Below, one piece after another: positions 33,731 to 42,066 of a stretch of 64,000 nt of DNA (positions within the stretch are counted from its first letter, which is position 1; each line of letters begins with the position of its first letter). The notes under the pieces were generated by a model, which saw only the letters and a list, made by a program, of their open reading frames with translations, was not told where the DNA came from and did no database searches. A program made the position numbers and the translations under genes. Origin of the DNA: DATBQN01 sp963755825 (GTDB lineage: Bacteria; Acidobacteriota; Thermoanaerobaculia; Multivoradales; UBA5704); the NCBI GenBank assembly GCA_963755825.1, contig CAVWLA010000001.1, positions 1,240,001-1,304,000 of the forward strand, given 5' to 3'.

Positions 33731-34780
33731 ATGCGCAGGGTCCTCGTCCTCGGCGGCTTCGGCTTCACCGGCAGCCATCTCGTCGAGCTCCTGCTCGCCG
33801 ATCCGGAGGTCGAGGTCCACGTCGTCGACGACCTCTCGTCGAGCCCGCTGCCGCTCGACGCCCTGCTCGCCGAGATCGGCCCGGCGACGGCGCTCTCCTG
33901 GTCGATCGAGACGATCGAGAGCTTCTTCGCCGCGCCGCCCGCCGGGCGCTGGGACGAGATCTACCACCTCGCCTCGATCGTCGGCCCCGCCGGCGTCCTC
34001 CCCCACGCCGGGCGGATCGCCGCCGCCCTCGTCGACGACCTCGTGGTGGTCGCCGACGCGGCGCTCGCCCAGGGCTCGCGGCTCCTCTTCGTCTCCACCA
34101 GCGAGGTCTACGGCGGCGGCGCCGGCGGCTTCTGCAGCGAGGACGGCCCCAAGCTGGTGCCGGCCGCGGCCTCGCCGCGCCTCGAGTACGCGGTGGGCAA
34201 GCTCGCCGCCGAGATCGCCCTCGTCAACCTCTGCGACAAGGACGGCCTCGACGCGCGCATCGTCCGCCCCTTCAACATCGCCGGGCCGCGGCAGTCGGGG
34301 GCCGGCGGCTTCGTGCTGCCGCGCTTCGTCGGCCAGGCGCTCGCCGGCGTCGAGCTGACGGTCTTCGGCGACGGCTCGCAGGTGCGCGCCTTCACCCACG
34401 TGCGCGACATCGCCCACGGCTTCGTCGCCGCCATGCGCCAGGGGGCGCCGGGCGCCGTCTACAACCTGGGGAACCCGGCGAACCGCACCACGGTGCTGGA
34501 GCTGGCGCGGGAGGTGCTGACGGCGACGTCGTCAGATGCCGGCGCGCCGGCGATGAGATCAGACCCGCGATCGAGCACCGCCGGCATCCGCTTCGTCGAT
34601 CCGCGCACCATCTACGGCCGGCTCTACACCGAGGCGCTCGACAAGCTGCCCGACGCCGCGCGCGCCACCGCCGCCCTCGGCTGGCAGCCGCGGCACGGCC
34701 TCGCCGCGACGGTCGGCGAGACGGTCGCCTACATGCGGGCGCTGTCGCCGCCGCTCCTCGCCCGGCTGCAAGGGTTCTGA
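33731..34780 (+). CDS. NAD-dependent NDP-sugar epimerase/dehydratase (extended SDR)
   Basis: A 349-residue extended short-chain dehydrogenase. Cofactor motif VLVLGGFGFTGSHLVELLL, catalytic Thr/Ser in FVSTSEVYGGG, and Tyr-X3-Lys in EYAVGKLAAE. RIVRPFNIAGPRQ and AFTHVRDIAHG are typical of UDP-glucose 4-epimerase/UDP-xylose synthase relatives. It converts a nucleotide sugar; the exact reaction is undetermined. It sits between a glycosyltransferase and a PIG-L deacetylase in the rightward operon, and the deacetylase start follows directly after its stop. Confidence 0.85.
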   Translation: MRRVLVLGGFGFTGSHLVELLLADPEVEVHVVDDLSSSPLPLDALLAEIGPATALSWSIETIESFFAAPPAGRWDEIYHLASIVGPAGVLPHAGRIAAALVDDLVVVADAALAQGSRLLFVSTSEVYGGGAGGFCSEDGPKLVPAAASPRLEYAVGKLAAEIALVNLCDKDGLDARIVRPFNIAGPRQSGAGGFVLPRFVGQALAGVELTVFGDGSQVRAFTHVRDIAHGFVAAMRQGAPGAVYNLGNPANRTTVLELAREVLTATSSDAGAPAMRSDPRSSTAGIRFVDPRTIYGRLYTEALDKLPDAARATAALGWQPRHGLAATVGETVAYMRALSPPLLARLQGF

Positions 34781-35443
34781 TTGGCCGACTTCCTCGTCTT
34801 CTCGCCGCACGTCGACGACGAGGCGCTGGGTCTCGGCGGCATCCTCGACGAGCGCTTCCACGTCCACTACTGCGGCGTCGAGAGCTTCCGCGAGGTGGAC
34901 CGCGAGACCCGCCTCGCCGAGGCGCGCGCCTGCGCCGAGCTCCTCGGCTTCAGCTACTCGCTGGCGGAAGGCAACGCGGTCAACGCCTACCGGATCGCCG
35001 ATCTCGTCGGCCAGCTCGAGGCGGCGGTCGCCCGCCACCGCCCGGCGACCGTCTTCGTCCCCTACGCGAGCTACAACCAGGACCACCGCGCGGTTCTCGA
35101 CGCGGCGCTGACGGCGCTGCGCCCACACGACCGCAACCCGGCGGTCGCCAACGTCCTCCTCTACGAGCAGGTGCACGTGACGCTGTGGCCGCACCGCGAG
35201 GACCTCACCGCCGGCCGCGCTTTCCAGCCGAGCTACTTCGTGCCCATCGACCTCCAGCGCAAGCTCGCCGCCTACCGCTGCCACGCCTCGCAGCTCCGCG
35301 CCATGCGCTCGCCCGAGCGGGTGGAGCTCCTCGCCCGCTGGCGCGGCGCCCAGGCGGGCTGCGACGCCGCCGAGGGCTTCATGGTGGTCCGCCTGACCGA
35401 CCCGCTGCGCCTCGACCTCGGCCTGCTGCGCCGGCGCGCCTAG
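34781..35443 (+). CDS. PIG-L/LmbE-family N-deacetylase
   Basis: A 220-residue zinc-dependent deacetylase-like protein with the metal motif SPHVDDEALGLGG at the N-terminus and NQDHRAVLDAAL midway. Family members remove N-acetyl from GlcNAc-linked lipids or small glycosides (GPI, mycothiol, bacillithiol, glycopeptides). The start is a TTG directly after the epimerase stop, with AAGGG at good spacing. Likely role: N-deacetylation of a sugar added by the neighbouring transferases. Its TAG stop shares the palindrome CTAG with the stop of the opposing ATP-grasp gene. Confidence 0.82.
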   Translation: MADFLVFSPHVDDEALGLGGILDERFHVHYCGVESFREVDRETRLAEARACAELLGFSYSLAEGNAVNAYRIADLVGQLEAAVARHRPATVFVPYASYNQDHRAVLDAALTALRPHDRNPAVANVLLYEQVHVTLWPHREDLTAGRAFQPSYFVPIDLQRKLAAYRCHASQLRAMRSPERVELLARWRGAQAGCDAAEGFMVVRLTDPLRLDLGLLRRRA

Positions 35444-36483
35444 CTTCGGTTCGCTGAATCGACTCGCGCCTCGGCCCGAGACTCGACCCGCTCGATCACC
35501 AGGTCGGCGATGGCGAGGCCGAGCGCCAGGTGCTCCTCCTCGCACTCGGCGCGGCTGCGGCCGGTCTGCGCGCGGTAGGCGCGCGAGCGGTCGTCGTCGC
35601 CCAGCCCCGCCATGCCGAAGATCGGATTGCCCTCCCAGAAGACGTAGGAGCCGTCCTCCGCCGGCGAGTAGTCGAGGGCGACGATCTCCGGCCCCAGCGC
35701 GCGGCCGGCCTGCAGCACCAGCGCCGCCGACTCCTCCCCCTCGGCGCGGAAGCGGCGGTCCTCGGCGACGCTCCGCGCGTCGGCGAGCGAGGTCTTCAGC
35801 TTCACCTGCCAGATCTCCGACAGCATGTGCTGGCGCGGCAGCAGGCGATCGCCGACGACGAAGGTCCGCCGCTTGCGATAGAGGCCATCGGCATAGCGGG
35901 TGTCGCGGAACTCCATGGCCAGGGTGAGCGGGCGCTGCTCGCCGAGCAGCCGGCGCGCCATCACCGCCGCGGCCTCGGTCGGGTCGCGCACCAGGAAGGC
36001 GTCGTCGAGGGCGTGCTCGCCGCCGTCGGCGCGGAGGACGAGCGGATAGGGCAGCGTCACCTCGCCGAGCCGGCTGAAGCGCTGCGAGCGCGCGCACGGC
36101 ACGCCGATGCGCCGCCAGACGGCGAGGCCGTGCGAGTGGCGCATCCCCAGCCGCCGCGACAGCGCGTTGACCACCGGGATGCCGAGCTCGGCGGCGCGAG
36201 CCTCCAGGTGGCGCTCGAAGGTGAGCCGCGTCGGGCTCATCGCCCGCGGGTAGATGTGGCGGATCGCACAGGCCTGGAAGCGGTAGCGCTGGCGCGCCGG
36301 CGCCCCCCACCAGGAGAGCACGGCGTCGAAGCCGCGCGGCTCGGCGCGGCCGGCCCCGACGAAGACGGTCTGCCAGCGGATGCCGCGCTTCTCGAGCCCC
36401 CAGGCGAGCCCCAGGCTGGCGGTCGCCTCGGGCTTCGGGCGGCGCAGATCGGTGTTGGTGACGACGAGGACCCTCAGGCTCAT
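35440..36483 (-). CDS. ATP-grasp-like protein
   Basis: A 347-residue protein resembling RimK-type ATP-grasp ligases: an N-terminal Rossmann-like part (RVLVVTNTDLRRPKPEATAS), a central LPYPLVLRADGGEH, and a C-terminal metal/ATP segment VALDYSPAEDGSYVFWEGNP where E and N stand in the usual positions. Such enzymes join a carboxylate to an amine or other nucleophile with ATP. An amide link on the aminosugar freed by PIG-L is an attractive guess only. The ATG at 36483 follows GGAGGAGG. It is the last gene of the leftward operon. Confidence 0.6.
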   Translation of the reverse strand: MSLRVLVVTNTDLRRPKPEATASLGLAWGLEKRGIRWQTVFVGAGRAEPRGFDAVLSWWGAPARQRYRFQACAIRHIYPRAMSPTRLTFERHLEARAAELGIPVVNALSRRLGMRHSHGLAVWRRIGVPCARSQRFSRLGEVTLPYPLVLRADGGEHALDDAFLVRDPTEAAAVMARRLLGEQRPLTLAMEFRDTRYADGLYRKRRTFVVGDRLLPRQHMLSEIWQVKLKTSLADARSVAEDRRFRAEGEESAALVLQAGRALGPEIVALDYSPAEDGSYVFWEGNPIFGMAGLGDDDRSRAYRAQTGRSRAECEEEHLALGLAIADLVIERVESRAEARVDSANRS

Positions 36484-36511
36484 GAACCTCCTCCGGAATG
36501 TCTCGCTCGAT

Positions 36512-37693
36512 TCATTCGGCCGCGCTCAGATAGCTCCGCGCCACGCGGCGCATACGCCGCCAGACGTTCTCCGGCCGCCCCGCCACGGCGAGCAGCGCCT
36601 CGAGCTCGTCGGCGAGGCGGGCGGCGCCGCCGCGCTCCGCCGCCAGGCTCGCCGCGAGATCGGCGGGAAAGGGCCGCTGCCGCACCCACTCCGCCAGGCG
36701 GCGGACCTGCACTTCCGGCTCCTCGCCGATCGAGACGTAGACCTTGTAGCGGTCGTCGACCTGCCACGCCGGGAGTCCGATGCCGCGGCTGATGCAGACC
36801 GCCGGGCGGGCGAGGGCGAGCGACTCCAGGATCTGCATGAAGCCGTTGGCGAGGACGACGGCGCGGCTCGCCGCCATGAAGCCGAAGAGCTCGGGATCGG
36901 GGCGGAGGCCGGGGGCGATCACCCGCGCCGGATCGAGCCCCTTCGCCGCCGCCAGAGCGAGCGCGGCGGCGGGGTCGTGCGCCAGGGCGACGGCGACCGG
37001 CCGCGGCGCCGGGAGCGCCGCGACGAGCTCCAGGCCGCGCTCGAGGACGATGGGCTCGAAGCCGAGGATGGTCACCCAGGGCTCGCCGGCGAGCGCCGCC
37101 GGCGCCGGCAGCCGCTCCGCCGGCGTCACCTCGGCGATGAACGGCGGCACCAGCCGGTAGCGGTCGCCGAAGCGGCGGAACTCGTTCGGGCCGACGAACG
37201 GCCGCAGGGAGTAGAGGAGGATGCGGTCGACGTCGGGCCGCCGGGTGAGCAGCCAGTCCTTGTAGTACTGGTCGAGGAGGACGAACGGCGCCCACAGGCC
37301 GCGCGCCGCGCGGTAGTGCATCGTCATGGTGTCGAACGGCCCCTCGCCGATCACCATGAGGTCGGGAGCGAGGGAGAAGAGCAGGTCGCGCGCCTCGCGG
37401 AGGCCGAAGTCCGGCCCCTGCCAGGGGAGCTCGACGAAGGCGAGCCGCCGGCGGGCGCGCTCGATCTTGGGGTCCGCCGGCAGCGGGCCGGCGTTCAGCA
37501 CGGTGACGCGATGGCCGCGGTCGGCGAGCTCGAAGCCGAGCCGCAGGGCGCGGAAGAAGACCCCCATCGCGGTCGGGTTGGTGAGCGTGTAGGTGAGGAC
37601 GACGACGTGGCGGCCGGCAGGCCCCTCGGCTGATCGGTCGCTTGGCGCACCGGCCGCCGGCGCCGGCCAGCGCGCTTCAGAGACCGCGGCCAT
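36512..37693 (-). CDS. GT-B type glycosyltransferase-like protein
   Basis: A 393-residue protein with a leading low-complexity stretch and then VVVLTYTLTNPTAMGVFF, a paralogue of the transferase at 32670-33710. The C-terminal half has SRAVVLANGFMQILESLALA and RPAVCISRGIGLPAWQVDD, consistent with a nucleotide-sugar binding Rossmann domain. The start at 37693 overlaps the preceding gene by 17 bases, so the first ~30 residues may be dispensable and a start further in is possible. Substrates are unknown. Confidence 0.68.
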   Translation of the reverse strand: MAAVSEARWPAPAAGAPSDRSAEGPAGRHVVVLTYTLTNPTAMGVFFRALRLGFELADRGHRVTVLNAGPLPADPKIERARRRLAFVELPWQGPDFGLREARDLLFSLAPDLMVIGEGPFDTMTMHYRAARGLWAPFVLLDQYYKDWLLTRRPDVDRILLYSLRPFVGPNEFRRFGDRYRLVPPFIAEVTPAERLPAPAALAGEPWVTILGFEPIVLERGLELVAALPAPRPVAVALAHDPAAALALAAAKGLDPARVIAPGLRPDPELFGFMAASRAVVLANGFMQILESLALARPAVCISRGIGLPAWQVDDRYKVYVSIGEEPEVQVRRLAEWVRQRPFPADLAASLAAERGGAARLADELEALLAVAGRPENVWRRMRRVARSYLSAAE

Positions 37694-38813
37694 CGGCGAC
37701 CGCCGGCGCGGCGGCCGGAATTCCGCTCCAGCCGTAGACCTCGGCGGCGAGGAGGGCGGCGATGCGCCGCGGCGCGAAGCGGCGCGCCACCCGCTCGCGG
37801 CCGGCGGCGGCGAGGCGGGCGCGCGCCGCCGGCGCGAGCGCCAGCATCTCCCCCGCCGCCGCCGCCCAGCGCCGCGGATCGCGCGACGCCAGCCGGCGGC
37901 CGCCGGCGCCCTCCTCCACCACCTCGCGGAGGCCGCCGACGTCGGCGGCGAGCACCGGCGCGCCGGCCGCCAGCGCCTCCGCCGCCACCAGGCCGAAGGG
38001 CTCGTAGCGGCTGGGGACGACGACGAGCGCGGCGCCGGCGAGCAGGCGCGCCAGCTGCCGGCGGCTGAGCCAGCCGGCGAGCCGGCAACCGCGGCAACCG
38101 CGGCAGCCGCCGGCGGAGTCGGCCGCCAGCCGACGCGCCAGCGCCTCGCCGGCGGCGTCGCCGTGGCCGCCGGCGAGGACGACCGAGCGGCCGTCGGCGA
38201 CGAGGAGCGGCACCAGGCTGGCGAGGAGATCCATCCCCTTGCTCGCCGCGAAGCGGCCGGCGAAGACGACGGGCCCATCGGCGCGCGCCGGCTCTGCGGC
38301 GCTGGCGCTGACGGCAACCTCGATGGCGTTGGCCACGGCGCGGCTCCGCGCCGCGATCTCCGGCATCCAGGCGACCGCCGCCTCGCGCTCCGCGGCGCTG
38401 ACGAAGACGGCGCGGTCGGCATGGCGGAGCAGGCGCCGCTGCGCCATGGACCAGGAGCGCCCGAGCGCCGTGTCGCCGAGCTCGCGGTGCACCAGACCGT
38501 GGGCGGTGGCGGCGAGCGGCAGCCGATAGCGGCGCGCCAGCTCGATCGCCAGCTCCCCCAGGCTGAGCGAGTGGACGTGCACGGCGTCGAAGCGGCGCGG
38601 ATCGACCGGGAACCGCTCGCGGCGCAGGGGGAGGACGCGGAGGTTTGCGGCCGGCGCCCCCTCCTCCTCCACCTCGCCGCGGCCGTCGCCGGCGACGAGC
38701 ACCGTCACCTCGACGCCGGCGGCGGCGAGGGCGCGCGCCTGGGCGGCGGCGGCGACCCCGATCCCCGACCACGCCGCGGGCGGGTAGTCGGCGGTCAGCA
38801 TGAGAAGCCTCAC
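37677..38813 (-). CDS. Family 4 glycosyltransferase
   Basis: A 378-residue GT-B retaining glycosyltransferase. N-terminal acceptor domain MRLLMLTADYPPAAWSGIGV with DAVHVHSLSLGELA. C-terminal donor domain with VVFAGRFAASKGMDLLASLV and the GT4 E-x7-E motif EPFGLVAAEALAAGAPVLA. A Cys/Gly-rich insertion (GGCRGCRGCRL) is unusual. It acts in the cytoplasm on an activated lipid or small acceptor. Its ATG overlaps the stop of the isoprenoid-synthase/methyltransferase gene (ATGA). Confidence 0.87.
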   Translation of the reverse strand: MRLLMLTADYPPAAWSGIGVAAAAQARALAAAGVEVTVLVAGDGRGEVEEEGAPAANLRVLPLRRERFPVDPRRFDAVHVHSLSLGELAIELARRYRLPLAATAHGLVHRELGDTALGRSWSMAQRRLLRHADRAVFVSAAEREAAVAWMPEIAARSRAVANAIEVAVSASAAEPARADGPVVFAGRFAASKGMDLLASLVPLLVADGRSVVLAGGHGDAAGEALARRLAADSAGGCRGCRGCRLAGWLSRRQLARLLAGAALVVVPSRYEPFGLVAAEALAAGAPVLAADVGGLREVVEEGAGGRRLASRDPRRWAAAAGEMLALAPAARARLAAAGRERVARRFAPRRIAALLAAEVYGWSGIPAAAPAVADGRGL

Positions 38814-40870
38814 GGCGCGAAATCCGCCGGCGCCGGATCAGCCGTCGAATCGGCCGCCTGATTATCTGCCCGATCTGGACAATCGGCGCGCCGCCGTGCC
38901 AGGAGCGCCAGCTCGCCCGACTCGCTGCCGCCGAGCTGGCGGAAGAGCGCCATCCAGCGCGCCTCCACCTCGGCGGCGAACGGCGGGTGCTCGATCGCCT
39001 CGACGACCTCGAAGCCGGCGTCCTCGAGAAGGCGGGTGAGCGAGGCGCGGTTGAAGTACTGGTAGTGGACGAGCGGCTGGATGGCGTTCCAGCGCCGCGC
39101 CAGCAGCCGGAACTGCACCGAGCCCATGTCGGGCACCGCGACGTAGACCAGCCCGTCGGCGTTGAGCGCCTGGCGCACCCGCGCCAGCGCCGGCCGCGGA
39201 TCGGGGAGGTGCTCGACGACGTGCGAGAGGACGATGACGTCGAAGCAGCCCCAGGGGAGCGGCCCATCGCCCAGCCAGGAGCGCGCCAGACGCTGGCCGA
39301 AGAAGGGCTCCAGGCGCTTCAGGAGCGCCGGCGAGCCGTCGACGCCGAAGACCTCGAAGCCGTAGGCGCGGGCGACCTGCATCAGGTAGCCGCGCCCGAA
39401 GCCGGCGTCGAGGAGGCGCGGCCCGGCGGCGTGCGCGACCAGGCGGCGGCAGAGCGAGTCGGCGTAGAGCTTCTGCACCTCGAGGAAGGCGTCCTCCTCC
39501 GGCTCGATGGTCTCCGCCGCGATCTGCGCCTGGTGAGCGCCGCGCAGGCGCGGGTTGACGTAGACGTGGAAACAGGCGAGGCAGCGGACGAGGGCGAAGC
39601 CGCGCGCGGTGAGCAGCCGCTTCACGTTGCGGCCGTCGCAGACCGGGCAGTCGACCTCCTCGAGCGCGCCCGGCCCCAGCCGCGCCAGCACCTCGGCCGA
39701 CGACGAGTCCCAGGAGAGCCCCAGCGGCTCGGGCGCCGGCGCCGGCCCAGAGACCACAGCCGCGGCGCCTGCCGCCGGGTCGGCCAGCTCGCGGAAGAGG
39801 CCCAGCCGGCGCGCCTGGTCGAGCTGCTCCGCGAGCTTGACGCTGGCGACCGCCCGCTCGCGCGGCGGGAGCGCCGCCGCGAGCTCGCCCAGGCGGAGGA
39901 AGTCGGCCGCCAGCAGGGCCTCGATGCGCGGCGGCAGCGGGGCGGCCGGCGCCGTCGCGTACGCCGGCTCGTAGGGCACCGCGGCCGCCGGCGGCCGGCG
40001 ATGGACGGCGACGAGGTTGGGCTGGCCGCGCGCCTCGTCCGCCGGCGAGTCCTCGAGGTCGTTCAGCTTCTGGGCGAGCGCCGCGCGGGCGGTGAGGAAC
40101 GGCGCCAGCGGCGACGCCTCGCCGGGGTCGAGCGCCGCGTAGAGGATGCGGAAGTAGTCGACGTTCTTGAGCTCGATCAGCCGCTCGTACATCGCCGGGC
40201 TCCACGCCTCGCGCTCGCTCTCCTCGACGATCAGGCCGACGAGCACCCGGCGCATCGCCGCCACCGCCGCGGCGAGCGTCTCGACGGCGCCCCGGCCGCC
40301 GCCCGCGGGCTCCGCCTGATCCTCGAGGTCCGCGATCAGCCGCGCGATCCCCTCGGTCGCCAGGAGCACCGCGGCGAGGAGGGTGAGCCCCTCGGAGCGC
40401 TGGCCGCGCCCCTGGCTCCTGGTGAGCGTCGCGAGCAGGGTGTGGCGCCGGCCGCGGTACCAGAAGTGGCGGTCGAGGAGGTCGTCGAGGACGCGGATGG
40501 CGAGGTAGACCAGGCCGCACGCGGCGACCGTGCGGCGCAGCCGCCGCGGCTCGGGGCGCAGCGCGACGGCGAGATAGGGCAGGTCCCACAGCGTCCACTG
40601 CAGCCAGTCGACGTACTCCGCCGTCTGGCGCGCCACCTCGACCGCCAGCGGATTGTCGCCGGAGAGCTCGGCGACATCCTCGCGCAGGCGCGCCAGCGCC
40701 TCGCCGATCCCCGCCGAGATCTCCGCCCGGTAGGCCTCCATCTCGGCGCCGTGCCGCTCCACGAAGCCCTCGCCGGCCGCGGCGAGCTGCTCGCCGAGCG
40801 CCGCGAGAGCCGCCGCGCTCTCCTCCAGCTCCTCCACCGCCTGCGGACTCGATTCCTCGGCGGCGCTCAT
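38810..40870 (-). CDS. Fusion: class I isoprenoid synthase-like domain plus zinc-ribbon SAM methyltransferase
   Basis: A 686-residue two-part protein. Residues ~75-300 look like a polyprenyl synthase fold: a first Asp-rich motif DDLLD (129-133) followed by YRGRRH, a Lys-Asn in ELKNVDYF (~235) and a second Asp-rich motif NDLED (270-274) with DEARGQPNLV. Residues ~400-650 are a class I methyltransferase with a zinc ribbon in front (CPVC 408-411, CLAC 430-433), motif I LLDAGFGRGYLMQVA (486-500), GVDGSP, and HVVEHLPDPRPAL. A prenyl synthase joined to a methyltransferase is rare. It could make or bind a prenyl chain and methylate it or a partner. ATGA-type coupling on both sides shows operon membership. 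Confidence 0.72.
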   Translation of the reverse strand: MSAAEESSPQAVEELEESAAALAALGEQLAAAGEGFVERHGAEMEAYRAEISAGIGEALARLREDVAELSGDNPLAVEVARQTAEYVDWLQWTLWDLPYLAVALRPEPRRLRRTVAACGLVYLAIRVLDDLLDRHFWYRGRRHTLLATLTRSQGRGQRSEGLTLLAAVLLATEGIARLIADLEDQAEPAGGGRGAVETLAAAVAAMRRVLVGLIVEESEREAWSPAMYERLIELKNVDYFRILYAALDPGEASPLAPFLTARAALAQKLNDLEDSPADEARGQPNLVAVHRRPPAAAVPYEPAYATAPAAPLPPRIEALLAADFLRLGELAAALPPRERAVASVKLAEQLDQARRLGLFRELADPAAGAAAVVSGPAPAPEPLGLSWDSSSAEVLARLGPGALEEVDCPVCDGRNVKRLLTARGFALVRCLACFHVYVNPRLRGAHQAQIAAETIEPEEDAFLEVQKLYADSLCRRLVAHAAGPRLLDAGFGRGYLMQVARAYGFEVFGVDGSPALLKRLEPFFGQRLARSWLGDGPLPWGCFDVIVLSHVVEHLPDPRPALARVRQALNADGLVYVAVPDMGSVQFRLLARRWNAIQPLVHYQYFNRASLTRLLEDAGFEVVEAIEHPPFAAEVEARWMALFRQLGGSESGELALLARRRADCPDRADNQAADSTADPAPADFAP

Positions 40871-42066
40871 CAGGCTCCCTCCGGCGCGAAGGCGGCGAGC
40901 CGGGCGAGCGCCCCGACGGCGACGGCGCTGGTGAGGCCGGCGGAGCCGCCGCCGGAGCGCACGTAGCCCTCCGCCGCCCAGCCGCTCGCCGGCGCGCGGA
41001 GCGCCAGGAGGTCGGCGCCGAGGGAGATCGTCTGTTCGGCGAGGAGGTCGTCGCGATCGTCAGAGTCAGACAGATCGAGCAACGCGGTGAGCGCCAAGGC
41101 GGTCGCCAGCGGACCGCCGTGGCCGCCGCCCGGCCGCTCGAGCGCGCGGAGCCGCGGCGGCAGAGCGGCGGCCAGCCGGTGACGCCCGGGCAGGCCGGGC
41201 TCGGCGAACGCCCGCGCCGCCGCGTGGAGGAAGACGATGGGGTCTGGGTGATCGGGCGAGCCGGCGGCGAGGTCGCCCTCGGCGGCCTCGGCCTCCAGCC
41301 AGGCGGCGATGTCGGCGGTCGGATCGCCGAGCGGATCGGCGATCCGCTCGCCTGCGGGCTCGTCGGCGAGCGCCAGGAAGCGCAGCACGTGGGCGTTGAC
41401 GACGCGGTCGAAGCCGGCGGTGCGGCCGCCGTCGGCGGCGATGGCGCTCCAGCCGCGCCCAGACTCGACGAAGGTGAAGAACCGCCCGCCGTGCTCGCGG
41501 CCGGCGCGATGGGCGAGGAGCGCGGCGAGCGCGCGGCCGGCGCCGCCGGCAGGCGCCATGAGCTCCATGTCGAGAGCGCCGCCGGCCCGCCGCCGGCGCC
41601 GGGAGCCGGCCGGCGCCGCGAGGAGGACGGCGCCGGCGCAGGCGGTGGTGGCGGCGTCCGGCGGCAGGCCGCTGCCGCGGCCGTGGTAGCCGAAGCGGCC
41701 GTCGGGCCGCTGCTGCCAGGCGAGGAAGCCGCGGATCTGGCGGCGGACGTGGGCCGCCGCGAGCGACGCCCAGCGCGCCGCGGCCGGCGGCCCGAAGAGC
41801 GCCGGCGCCGCCGGCTCGAAGCGCGGCGCCAGCGGATCGAGGCAGGCGAGCGCGTCGTGCGCCAGCGTCGAGGCGAGCAGGCTCAGCCGATAGATCGGCT
41901 CGCCCTCCTCGCCGCGGCCGTAGGCCGGGATCTCGCCGGTGCGCAGCTGCGAGCGGAGCACCAGGCGCAGGCCGTCGCCGAGCGCTCGCGCCAGCTGCCG
42001 CGAGCCCGCGGCGGGCGAGCCGCCGGAGCGCGGCGACGACAGCGCCGGAGCCGTGGCCGCGATCAT
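40870..42066 (-). CDS. Alpha/alpha-toroid protein (terpene cyclase/prenyltransferase-like)
   Basis: A 398-residue protein with Trp/Gly-containing helical repeats like the squalene-cyclase/prenyltransferase toroid: LRTGEIPAYGRG near the start, FLAWQQRPDGRFGYHGRG, GRFFTFVESGRGW, and the final SGWAAEGYVRSGGGSAGLTS. The DxDD acid motif of class II cyclases is not seen (PPDAATTACA occupies a comparable position), so cyclase activity is doubtful. Its stop and the next start share a base (TGATG). Being next to an isoprenoid synthase-like gene fits a prenyl-related role; polysaccharide lyase-type toroids are an alternative. Confidence 0.55.
   Translation of the reverse strand: MIAATAPALSSPRSGGSPAAGSRQLARALGDGLRLVLRSQLRTGEIPAYGRGEEGEPIYRLSLLASTLAHDALACLDPLAPRFEPAAPALFGPPAAARWASLAAAHVRRQIRGFLAWQQRPDGRFGYHGRGSGLPPDAATTACAGAVLLAAPAGSRRRRRAGGALDMELMAPAGGAGRALAALLAHRAGREHGGRFFTFVESGRGWSAIAADGGRTAGFDRVVNAHVLRFLALADEPAGERIADPLGDPTADIAAWLEAEAAEGDLAAGSPDHPDPIVFLHAAARAFAEPGLPGRHRLAAALPPRLRALERPGGGHGGPLATALALTALLDLSDSDDRDDLLAEQTISLGADLLALRAPASGWAAEGYVRSGGGSAGLTSAVAVGALARLAAFAPEGA

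Noticed and set aside
34781..38813. Bacillithiol-type pathway (GT4, PIG-L deacetylase, ligase)
   Set aside because: GT4 and PIG-L genes are present but no BshC-like gene is seen, and the surrounding acyl-chain genes point elsewhere.
38810..40870. Two genes wrongly joined by a sequencing error
   Set aside because: The frame is continuous with no internal stop or start signal between domains, and ATGA-type overlaps mark both ends. I keep it as a fusion, though only orthologues can exclude an error.
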